A stretch of DNA of 64,000 nucleotides. Source: an uncultured Collinsella sp. Its GTDB lineage: Bacteria > Actinomycetota > Coriobacteriia > Coriobacteriales > Coriobacteriaceae. The translations under genes and the position numbers were made by a program. The DNA lies in assembly GCA_934668875.1 (NCBI GenBank), contig CAKUON010000002.1, positions 124,001 through 188,000 on the forward strand, read 5' to 3'. Below the pieces are notes generated by a model. It worked only from the letters and a program-made list of their open reading frames with translations, made no database searches and was not told the DNA's origin. Of this stretch, positions 27,301 to 34,041 are shown piece after piece (the stretch's first letter is position 1; each line of letters opens with the position of its first letter).

Positions 27301-30300
27301 GAGGTCGCGACCGGTCAGGACCTTGGTCGCGGTGATCTGGTCGGTGACACTAGAGCCAACCGGCTTCACGCTATAGGTATTGGTGAACGTGAAGGCCGCG
27401 TTTCCGTCCGGCTTGCGGGACACGTTCAGATTGCCCTTGCCGTCATCGGTCACGGTGAAGGAAACCGTGCGCGAAGGCTTGGCGTCGTTAGTCACGCCAG
27501 CCACCTCGCCGGACTCGGTCACGGTGTAGGTAAAGGTGTGCTCGCGCTTCTCGGGCTTATCGCCCAGAGCCTTGTTAAGGTCGTCGAGCGTAAAGGTGAT
27601 CTTGCCAAAGTCGACCTTGCCGTCGGCGCCGTTGTGCACGCTCGTGCGCTCGGGCATAGGCGCGCCCTTTTCGCCGGTCACGGTAAAGGTGAACTTGCCG
27701 GTGATGTCGGCCGGGGTCAGGCCATCGAGAACCTTCAGATTCTTCTTGCCCGCAAGCGATGCCTCGGCAGCAGTCGCGTTGTAGGCATTCTTGAACTCGA
27801 TGCTCTTGACGTTCTTGGCGTCCTTAAGCTCATGCGTAGCCACCAGCTGGCCCTTGCCGTTATCGCTGATGGTCGTCACGATGATGTAGGTCGTGCCGTC
27901 GTAGGTGATACCGTCGGCCTTGCCCTGAACCTCGAGCAGCTTGTAGGTGTGCTGGCCGACCTCTTTGTACTTGATGGCGCTGAACGTCACCTTACCGTCG
28001 GCGTCGTTTGTAACGGTCTCGACAGGCTTAACTTCCTTGTCCACGACTTCGCGCAGCTCAAAGCTGAACTCGCCGGCCGTAAGGTCGCGCCCGGTCAGGG
28101 ACTTGGTCACGGCAATCTCGTCGGTAACGCTGGACTCAACAGGCTTCGCAGTGTAAACGTTCTTGAACTCGGTCTCGCCTGCTTCGCTCCAAGTCACCTT
28201 CACGTCAGCGCTGAGCTCGCCCTTCTTGTTGGGCGTCACCGTCACGGTGATCTCCGCGACGTTCTTACTGTAGGTGATGCCGTCAACCGTGGTCCCGGCG
28301 TTCTTTTCGCTAACCTTGTAGACATACGTACCCGGCTCGGTGTATTCGATCATGCCGAAGCTAATGGCAGCCTTGCCCTTGTCATCCAGATCGCCCTTGG
28401 TCACGGGCACAGTCGCGAACTCGGGCATCGGGGCGTTGCCCTCGGACGTCAGACCAAACTCGAACCTGTCCGTATCCCTCCAGTCGCGGCCTTCGAGCAC
28501 CTTGGTCAGGCCAAACTTGGCCTTGGTATCCACCGTTGCCGGCGTCATGTTGTACGCAAAGCTGATCTTGCCGTTGTTGCCCAGGTAGGAGTTGACATGC
28601 GTCGCGGTCAACTTGGCAGACGTGTTGTTCCACTTGGGGTTGAGCACGTCGGTCGCGGTGCGAGTCTTGTTGCCGCCCACGCTCTCCTTGGTGGTGTGGA
28701 GCTCATCGATAAAGGCCAGGCGTGCGGTTCCCACAGTAAACACCAAGTTACCGTTCTTATCGGGAACAATCGCGCCGTCGAACTTCGCGGCGTCGCCGCC
28801 GATAAACTCGACGACGGCGGTGGCGCGCTTGGCCTCGCCGTTCTCGCCCTGCTCCTCAAACTCATCCTTGTAGTAATACTTACCGTCAGCAGTCAGCGAG
28901 CCCTTTGCCGGCTTCGTGCATTCCTTATCCGTGTAAATGGGCGTCTGCTTCTGGAAGTAGTAGTAGCGGTTGGTGTCGGCCGGCTCAAAGGTCGCAACCG
29001 TATCACCCAGCTCGCCGCGGCTCCACTTGTTCGCGTAGAAATTCACGGTCTTGGCGCCGTCAACGACGGTCGTATTGTTCTCAATGTAATCCTTGAGCCC
29101 CGTTACCTTCTCGGGCGTAAACAGGTTGTCGAGTGCGACCTTCTTCACGCTCGAGGCATACTTCACCTGGATGGGCTTAACGTTGTCGACCGAAAGCTTG
29201 CCGTCTACGGTCTTAAAGTGGCTCAGCGGAATCAACGATGCGGGAATGTTGACCGTTACGATATCGCCCTTCTGGGGATTATTTTTATCGTCGGCACGCT
29301 GCACGGTAATGAGCAGGTCTTTTGCCTTGCCGGTGAACTCGTAGGTGTCAGTATTGGTTTCTTTGTTGACCGTCTTGCTCGCCTCGGTAAACGGCGTGCC
29401 GTTGATGACGACCTCGGTGAAGCTGTCAACCTGCATAAAGTCGCCCAGCTCATCGGTAAACGTAATGTAACCGGACTTGGTCTCGTCATATCCCTTATGG
29501 ATTTCGGTCGGATAAGGCGGCTCCGATGTGATGGCCTGTGAGATGTCGTCGAAGACCCTCTTGAGCTCTTCGGCATTGGTCGCCGACTTGTAGAAATCGG
29601 AGTTTTTCGCACGCGTGCCGTGAGTGTTCCATGCCGTAGCATTGGGGTAGTTGCTCGACACGGCCTGCATGAATTTGTTCTCTTTACTTGTCTGCGAGTC
29701 TTGGACGAGGGCGCTGGGATTCGCACCGTTAAAGATGCCAATGGTATAAACGGTGGCCTTGGCGTCCTTCATGTCCTTGGCAGCCATCACGGCAGCGTTA
29801 GCGACTGTAGAATTGAATTCACTTTGACTCGTTGGCGTACCATCAGTAAAGAAGACAATAATCTTCTTGGCGTCTTTGCGACCAGAAGTCCTGTCCTTAG
29901 CCAGCTCCAGACCATAATCGGCATGTGTGGCACCGGCGGGTTTAATACCGGCAATTGTATCCTTAAGAGCTTTCACGTTGCTGCCGGAACAATCAATCAG
30001 GTCCTTCATAACCTGTGTGCAATTGTAGGAGTACCTTCCGTCGCGATACATATTGTTGCCGATATCGTTGGACTTCTTGCCCGCAAACTTAACGACGGCA
30101 ACCTTATGCTGCCTATCGACGCCCTCGATGCCCTCGTTTTGCTTGGCGATGGTATCAATAAAGCTATTCGCAGCGTTTTTCAGCGCAACGATGCGCTGGG
30201 TGGAATCTCCCCTACCCATAGGATCATTCATCGAACCAGAGGCATCCAGCACCATCACAATGTCGAGTGGTGTGGTAACTGTCACGGTTGAATTAGACGT

Positions 30301-30609
30301 CGAGGACATCGCTGAAAGCGTAGTCAGAAAATCCGACTCCTCGTTTCCCTCGGTTGCCTCAACCGTCTTGTCGGTCCAGATTCGGCCGACGTTTTGAGTC
30401 GTCACCTTATTGCCGCTGTGGCCGGCCGCCCATTTTTCCCAGCGTCCGCTGGTGTCGGGGTCGACGACCGTCGGTCCGCTCACTGTCGGCCCGTCCATTC
30501 CTGTGCTGGACCTGGCGTTGGCCTCGGGCAGCATGGCGAATGCTGCGGCTGGCAATACCAGCACTACGGCCAGTATCACCGCCAAGAGACCCCTCGTGTA
30601 CTTACCCAT
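24313..30609 (-). CDS. Giant LPTTG surface protein: vWA domain plus about ten pilin isopeptide domains
   Basis: 2098 residues. The signal peptide (~1-32) is followed by a von Willebrand A domain with MIDAS motif DASGS (122-126) extending to ~370, a linker region, then about ten tandem Spy0128/FctA-type domains that each start like KVLEGRDW or KSLTGRDLTAGEF and end near the next; these form Lys-Asn isopeptide bonds in Gram-positive pilins. The C-terminus has LPTTG (2066-2070), a hydrophobic helix and RKR, the sortase anchor. An acidic Asp/Glu/Ala stretch interrupts the eighth domain (GDATDETETDEAEADE region). It probably forms an adhesive stalk with the vWA tip. No sortase gene is nearby. The ATG at 30609 has AAGGGAG. 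Confidence 0.9.
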   Translation of the reverse strand: MGKYTRGLLAVILAVVLVLPAAAFAMLPEANARSSTGMDGPTVSGPTVVDPDTSGRWEKWAAGHSGNKVTTQNVGRIWTDKTVEATEGNEESDFLTTLSAMSSTSNSTVTVTTPLDIVMVLDASGSMNDPMGRGDSTQRIVALKNAANSFIDTIAKQNEGIEGVDRQHKVAVVKFAGKKSNDIGNNMYRDGRYSYNCTQVMKDLIDCSGSNVKALKDTIAGIKPAGATHADYGLELAKDRTSGRKDAKKIIVFFTDGTPTSQSEFNSTVANAAVMAAKDMKDAKATVYTIGIFNGANPSALVQDSQTSKENKFMQAVSSNYPNATAWNTHGTRAKNSDFYKSATNAEELKRVFDDISQAITSEPPYPTEIHKGYDETKSGYITFTDELGDFMQVDSFTEVVINGTPFTEASKTVNKETNTDTYEFTGKAKDLLITVQRADDKNNPQKGDIVTVNIPASLIPLSHFKTVDGKLSVDNVKPIQVKYASSVKKVALDNLFTPEKVTGLKDYIENNTTVVDGAKTVNFYANKWSRGELGDTVATFEPADTNRYYYFQKQTPIYTDKECTKPAKGSLTADGKYYYKDEFEEQGENGEAKRATAVVEFIGGDAAKFDGAIVPDKNGNLVFTVGTARLAFIDELHTTKESVGGNKTRTATDVLNPKWNNTSAKLTATHVNSYLGNNGKISFAYNMTPATVDTKAKFGLTKVLEGRDWRDTDRFEFGLTSEGNAPMPEFATVPVTKGDLDDKGKAAISFGMIEYTEPGTYVYKVSEKNAGTTVDGITYSKNVAEITVTVTPNKKGELSADVKVTWSEAGETEFKNVYTAKPVESSVTDEIAVTKSLTGRDLTAGEFSFELREVVDKEVKPVETVTNDADGKVTFSAIKYKEVGQHTYKLLEVQGKADGITYDGTTYIIVTTISDNGKGQLVATHELKDAKNVKSIEFKNAYNATAAEASLAGKKNLKVLDGLTPADITGKFTFTVTGEKGAPMPERTSVHNGADGKVDFGKITFTLDDLNKALGDKPEKREHTFTYTVTESGEVAGVTNDAKPSRTVSFTVTDDGKGNLNVSRKPDGNAAFTFTNTYSVKPVGSSVTDQITATKVLTGRDLKDGEFSFKLVEGDKVVAKGTNTADGKIAMDKITYDKPGKHTYTLCEVNGGTTSKGITYSDAKYTIETTITDNGDGTLSAKHELKGDKPATFENTYSVTPTDADLDFGLSKAIDGREWTDGDEFSFTITAPDGAPLPNPATVTVNKRDAKDGIAAIKFGKIRYTAAGTYKYEIRENAGSTVGMTYDARVATAEVTVTEDGEGNLTANVTKKENGRFTNTYRSELNYTAAGGLKLSKTLSGRPMTEGQFTFTVTPADEASASALGLHEGANVFKSPATAEATVGLIDILAGHEVKFTQADAGKTFKYTVAEENDGQPGYTYDDAARTVTIAIADDGAGTITATTTVSGGSEGTLVTEYKTGSAAVESAVVPFVNSYSATTNTTGGDPAKVVATKTLTGRPMADGEFYFGIAYAGEKEAIEGTCTTNVNGQVSFGFLHYTTEMLADLVNAKRAIRTDKDAKLAWTIGYTAFEFTPQLAAKGITAATPSFSFKVIVVDNGDGTLTATPVYDGVKPEFENVYGTDAVDAALAGTKKLQAAEGLTPADIAGKFTFTVTPDEAGAPMPEHATATNDAAGNVDFGKIHFTLEDLNRALGVTGDATDETETDEAEADEANADEAKTDEADVNADESEDENEPAAATPRSHTFTYTVTESGSVPGVTNDANATRKVSYTVTDDNAGHLSVVREGDDGAAFTFTNTYSVTPTDSVVTDQVKTVKRLTGRDLAAGEFTFELLEDGVTVASGTNDANGTVTLSPIRYEAPGTHTYTLHEACPNALGLYKGVTYDSATYTVVTTVTDNGDGTLTATHKLEGTTESAGFTNKYHAMPTQVSIGAIKVLEGRELKKDEFSFKLVGEDVESTVTNDADGKINFDKFEHDEPGTYVYTISEVKGDETGMTYDKSVFTATVNVVDDGEGNLKASVAYAKGDKSVEGIVFNNTYKKPETPVPTPDPGTPKTVTNIVKTVKGYLPTTGDQQAAALLMAFVVAMAGVGVLVWGIRKR

Positions 30610-30785
30610 CGTGTCTCCCTTCTCGCAGGATCAGACCTTGCATCAGCCTAAAGTTACGGAATGAGACACAGTTAGGGCAGGTGACACACGTTCCAGATTC
30701 GGTTTTGGGTGTGAGACAAATGTCTCACCAAAGTTGAGACACGACGTTTTCGCAGGAAAACGGGTGCGACTCGGAACCGACGTGC

Positions 30786-31051
30786 CAAAATGATCCGTTT
30801 TCCTCCGTCCCCGGGGGATCAGTTGGCGATGCCCGCCACGAAACTGGCCCATCTACTACGTTTAACCCGATACCCCTGACCATACCCGCGTTTCACGAAA
30901 AACCGCAGGCGTTCTACCTGCGGTTTTCTTTTCGCGTTGTTCGCCATGGTTGGGGATGGCGTCCCAAACGTAGTAGATAGGCCCATTTCGTGGCAGACGG
31001 GTCGCGCAGCAGCCTTCGCGAGACCAAAATGATCTGTTTTCCTCCGTCCCC
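30786..31051. repeat. Palindromic element family A, copy 1
   Basis: The core 30835-30994 (160 bp) has inverted 29-bp arms, each carrying TACTACGTTT or its complement and a CCACGAAA block, around a central terminator-like hairpin (AAAACCGCAGG/CCTGCGGTTTT, 30899-30927). Direct copies of GATCYGTTTTCCTCCGTCCC flank it at 30786-30812 and 31025-31051. On the minus strand it aligns without gaps with the copy at 46093-46309. Confidence 0.75.
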
Positions 31052-31088
31052 GAGGGACCAGGAGCTGCCATGGATATGGTGACATTTT

Positions 31089-31240
31089 AAAACTATGCCG
31101 GATTACGGGGCTAAAGTCGGGGTCCTCATCCATACCTCCATTTTTTGAAAAACGGCAAGCAATCTACCTGCGGTTTTGTTTTCGCGATTTTCGGTATGCT
31201 CGAAGGTCCGCTATCCAGCCCCGTAATCCGACATAGTTTT
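31089..31240. repeat. Palindromic element family B, copy 1 (152 bp)
   Basis: 24-bp inverted arms: AAAACTATGCCGGATTACGG with its continuation GGCT, and the complement ending CATAGTTTT, with one mismatch. A second copy of exactly the same length is at 46403-46554. The interior contains a degraded version of the CCGCAGGTAG hairpin. It lies next to family A in both places. Confidence 0.75.
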
Positions 31241-31315
31241 GTTTGCGACGGCTCCGCCCCGCGCTATAGCGCGGGGCCGGCGGGGCATTTTTGCCCCGCC
31301 GGCCCCGTCTTCGCG

Positions 31316-31657
31316 CTATTCCGGCTTGGTTTCTACCGTGGGAGTCTTGTCCGCCGCAACTGGGGTGCGCGCGGCGTCCATAGTCAAGCAGTGCTTGGGG
31401 CAGCTTTCGATGCACTCGCCGCACACCACGCAAGCGTACGGGTCGATCGACCAGGTACCGCCCTTGCGATCGACCGCGAGCGCACCCGCCGGGCAGCGAC
31501 GCGAGCACATGCCGCAGCAAATGCACATGTCCATGTCATTGACGATATGCCCGCGCAGGCGCGCAGGCGCTGCGAGCTCCTCCTGCGGATAGCACACCGT
31601 GACCGGCTGCTTGACCATAGAGCCCAAGGCCGTCTTCGCAAATGTCAGCAAACTCAT
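31316..31657 (-). CDS. echF: Ech hydrogenase ferredoxin subunit (EchF/HycF-like)
   Basis: 113 residues. Two [4Fe-4S] motifs, CICCGMCSRRCP and CVVCGECIESCP, match the NuoI/EchF subunit, which passes electrons from soluble ferredoxin to the hydrogenase small subunit. An amphipathic N-terminus (LLTFAKTALGSM) would dock on the membrane arm. Last gene of the operon, 7 bases after the large subunit gene. A Thr/Pro-rich tail follows the second cluster. Confidence 0.85.
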   Translation of the reverse strand: MSLLTFAKTALGSMVKQPVTVCYPQEELAAPARLRGHIVNDMDMCICCGMCSRRCPAGALAVDRKGGTWSIDPYACVVCGECIESCPKHCLTMDAARTPVAADKTPTVETKPE

Positions 31658-31664
31658 GCCACGC

Positions 31665-32753
31665 CTACCTTTCCGTGCAACTAATGCAGGGGTCGATGGT
31701 CAGGATAATCATGGGCACGTTGGCAATGAGCACACCCTGCAGCGCATGCGTCAAACCAGCCAGGTTCTGCGACGTCGGCGTGCGCACACGGAAGCGGTCC
31801 AGGTTCTTGGTGCCGTTGCCGCGCACATAGTAGTACGCCTCGCCGCGCGGCTGCTCAATCACAACCTCGCCGCGCGCGCCGTCGGCCGGTGTGAGCTTGG
31901 TGCGCCCACCGATACCGTCGTGCGGAATCTTGCCCACAAGCTCCTTAATGATGTCCATGGCCTGCGTGACCTCGGCGCAACGCACCTGGCAGCGGGCATA
32001 GCAGTCGCCATCGGTAGCGACAACCGGCTCAAACGCAGCCAAATCCGCGTAGGCACCGTCGCCAAACATGCGCACGTCGTAGTCCACGCCCGAGGCGCGC
32101 CCAAACGGACCGACCATCGAAAGCTCCAGCGCGTCTTTCTTGCTAATCACGCCCACGCCATGCAGGCGCTCGCCGCAGCTGTCATCGTCCAAAAACGTAT
32201 GCACCAAGACCTCGTAGTCAGGACGCATAGCGTCAAGCGTCTGGACAATACCCGCCAGCTCGGAGTCCTCGATATCGTGCTTAAGGCCGCCAATCTCGTT
32301 GATCGACAGAATCACGCGCCCGCCGCACGTGCTCTCAAAGATCTTGAGAATCTGCTCGCGCAGGGTCCACGACCGATAGAACAGCGCCTCGAAGCCAAAG
32401 GCGTCGGCAAGCAAGCCCAGCCACAGCAGATGCGAGTGGATGCGCGAAAGCTCGTGCAAAATGGTGCGGATATACTGTACGCGGCCGGGCACCTCGATGT
32501 CGAGCATGCGCTCGCAAGCACTGGCATAGCCGCAGCTGTGACCCACGGCGCAAATGCCACAGATGCGCTCGGCGATGTAGCCAAACTGATGCATGTCGCG
32601 CTTTTCGGTGAGCTTCTCGAGTCCGCGGTGCACAAAGCCGATCTGCGGAATTGCCTCGATGACGCGGTCGTCCTCGATCACCAGGTCCAGATGAAGCGGC
32701 TCGGGCAGCACCGGGTGCTGCGGGCCAAACGGAATAACGGAGCGATGTGCCAT
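31665..32753 (-). CDS. echE: Group 4 [NiFe] hydrogenase large subunit (EchE-like)
   Basis: 362 residues, the size of EchE. Both nickel-binding Cys pairs are intact: ERICGICAVGHS (Cys 65 and 68) and DPCISCTER (Cys 356 and 359), so this is a hydrogenase and not a NuoD homologue. The protein ends only three residues after the last Cys motif, so there is no C-terminal maturation peptide to remove, as reported for some group 4 enzymes. It would reduce protons to H2 at the cytoplasmic face. No hydrogenase maturation (hyp) genes are in the window. Confidence 0.9.
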   Translation of the reverse strand: MAHRSVIPFGPQHPVLPEPLHLDLVIEDDRVIEAIPQIGFVHRGLEKLTEKRDMHQFGYIAERICGICAVGHSCGYASACERMLDIEVPGRVQYIRTILHELSRIHSHLLWLGLLADAFGFEALFYRSWTLREQILKIFESTCGGRVILSINEIGGLKHDIEDSELAGIVQTLDAMRPDYEVLVHTFLDDDSCGERLHGVGVISKKDALELSMVGPFGRASGVDYDVRMFGDGAYADLAAFEPVVATDGDCYARCQVRCAEVTQAMDIIKELVGKIPHDGIGGRTKLTPADGARGEVVIEQPRGEAYYYVRGNGTKNLDRFRVRTPTSQNLAGLTHALQGVLIANVPMIILTIDPCISCTER

Positions 32754-32758
32754 GGACC

Positions 32759-33466
32759 TTACGCCTCCTTTTTCTGCTTGTCGCGGGCGGCCTTGGCGGC
32801 AAGCGCCGCGCGGACCTTGGCCGCTTTCTCGGGATCCATGGCGGCGAGCTTTGCCTCCATCTCGGCGGCTTTGAGCGCGGCCTTGGCGGCGGCCTCGTCA
32901 TGCTGATCATCGGAGCCGGCAGCCGCAGCGGGCTTGGCGGCAGCAGTGCCTGCGGCATCGCCGGCACCCTCCCCCGCAGCGGCAGCAGCGGCGGCCTTCT
33001 CGGCCGCGGCCTTGCGCGCTTTGGCCTCGGCGGCGGCGCGGACCTTCATGGCCTTCTCGCGCGCAGCCTTCACCTCGGGCGTGATGACGCTCATGGGCTC
33101 GGCCGTTGAGACCTGGTAGAAAAAGCCCTTAAAGTCGATTTGCATATCGGTAATGGCAAGGCCAAACAGGTCGTGCGCCTCGTTCTCAAACGGAAACACG
33201 GCCGGATAGTACGAGCTGATGGACGGGATCTCTTGGTACTGGTCGATACCCTCGACCACCAGATTCTCAATCGCATAGCTGCCGTCCTGCGCGATGTGCT
33301 CCTGGGCGGCGCGGACGTTGATAAACGTATAGACCAGGCGATACGAGCCGTCGTCCACACAGTGCTCGGCATGCATCTGCACAAAGCGCGCACCGGCACC
33401 CTTGAGCGCCTGGACATGCGGCAACAGCTCATCGATCCCGACGGTGGTATAGATTGCCTTTTGCAT
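32759..33466 (-). CDS. echD: Ech hydrogenase subunit EchD (NuoC-like) with Ala/Lys-rich tail
   Basis: 235 residues. Residues ~1-125 form the NuoC/HycE-N-type domain, with the family motif PAVFPFENEAHDLFGL. The last ~110 residues are an unusual Ala/Lys/Glu-rich, probably helical or disordered extension not typical for EchD. It connects the catalytic module to the membrane arm. Its start overlaps the EchC stop by one base (TAATG). Confidence 0.8.
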   Translation of the reverse strand: MQKAIYTTVGIDELLPHVQALKGAGARFVQMHAEHCVDDGSYRLVYTFINVRAAQEHIAQDGSYAIENLVVEGIDQYQEIPSISSYYPAVFPFENEAHDLFGLAITDMQIDFKGFFYQVSTAEPMSVITPEVKAAREKAMKVRAAAEAKARKAAAEKAAAAAAAGEGAGDAAGTAAAKPAAAAGSDDQHDEAAAKAALKAAEMEAKLAAMDPEKAAKVRAALAAKAARDKQKKEA

Positions 33467-34029
33467 TACTCGGCCTCCTTTGCAGCGGCGGGCGTCTCAG
33501 CAGGCGCGTCGCCGGCCCCCGCGGCCACAAACCCGTCCTCGCCCAGCTCAACGCCACCGTCCCAGGTGGCGGCGCCGCCCACGGTGAGCGGATCGCCGCC
33601 GGCACGCATCACGGCCTCCTTCTGATCCAGGATGCCGCACGCCTCCACGATGGCATCGATCACGGTCTCGGGGCGAATGGCGCACCCGGGCGCGTACACG
33701 TCCACGGGGATCGCGCGGTCCACGCCGCCGATCACGTTGTACGCATCGCGGAACACGCCGCCCGAACACGCGCAGATGCCGCAGGCCACCACGCACTTGG
33801 GCTCGAGCATCTGGTTGTAGATCTGGCGCACGACGGGCAGGTTCTGAGCGTTGACCGAACCCGTCACCAAAAAGATATCCGCATGCTTGGGGTTGCCGGT
33901 GTTGACCACACCAAAACGCTCCGCATCAAACAGTGGAGTAAGCGAGGCCAGCACCTCGATATCGCATCCGTTGCAGCTCGAGCCGTCGTAATGAATAACC
34001 CACGGCGAGCGCGACATTTTATGATCCAT
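33466..34029 (-). CDS. echC: Ech hydrogenase small subunit (EchC, NuoB-like)
   Basis: 187 residues. Cys ligands for the proximal [4Fe-4S] cluster appear at 19 and 22 (SSCNGCD), 86 (in ACGICACSGG) and 116 (in APGCAIRPE). The usual PGCPPRPE reads PGCAIRPE here. It transfers electrons from EchF to the NiFe site in EchE. AGGAGG stands 8 bases before the ATG. The C-terminal ~45 residues are Ala/Gly/Glu-rich. Confidence 0.85.
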   Translation of the reverse strand: MDHKMSRSPWVIHYDGSSCNGCDIEVLASLTPLFDAERFGVVNTGNPKHADIFLVTGSVNAQNLPVVRQIYNQMLEPKCVVACGICACSGGVFRDAYNVIGGVDRAIPVDVYAPGCAIRPETVIDAIVEACGILDQKEAVMRAGGDPLTVGGAATWDGGVELGEDGFVAAGAGDAPAETPAAAKEAE

Positions 34030-34041
34030 GGATGCCGCCTC

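Noticed and set aside
24118..29541. Very long plus-strand open reading frame (1807 codons) opposite the surface protein
   Set aside because: It is an antisense shadow of a GC-rich repetitive gene; its composition is low-complexity and the minus-strand protein has signal, domains and anchor.
31665..34029. Respiratory complex I subunits NuoBCD
   Set aside because: The large subunit keeps both CxxC nickel motifs and the operon follows the Ech gene order.
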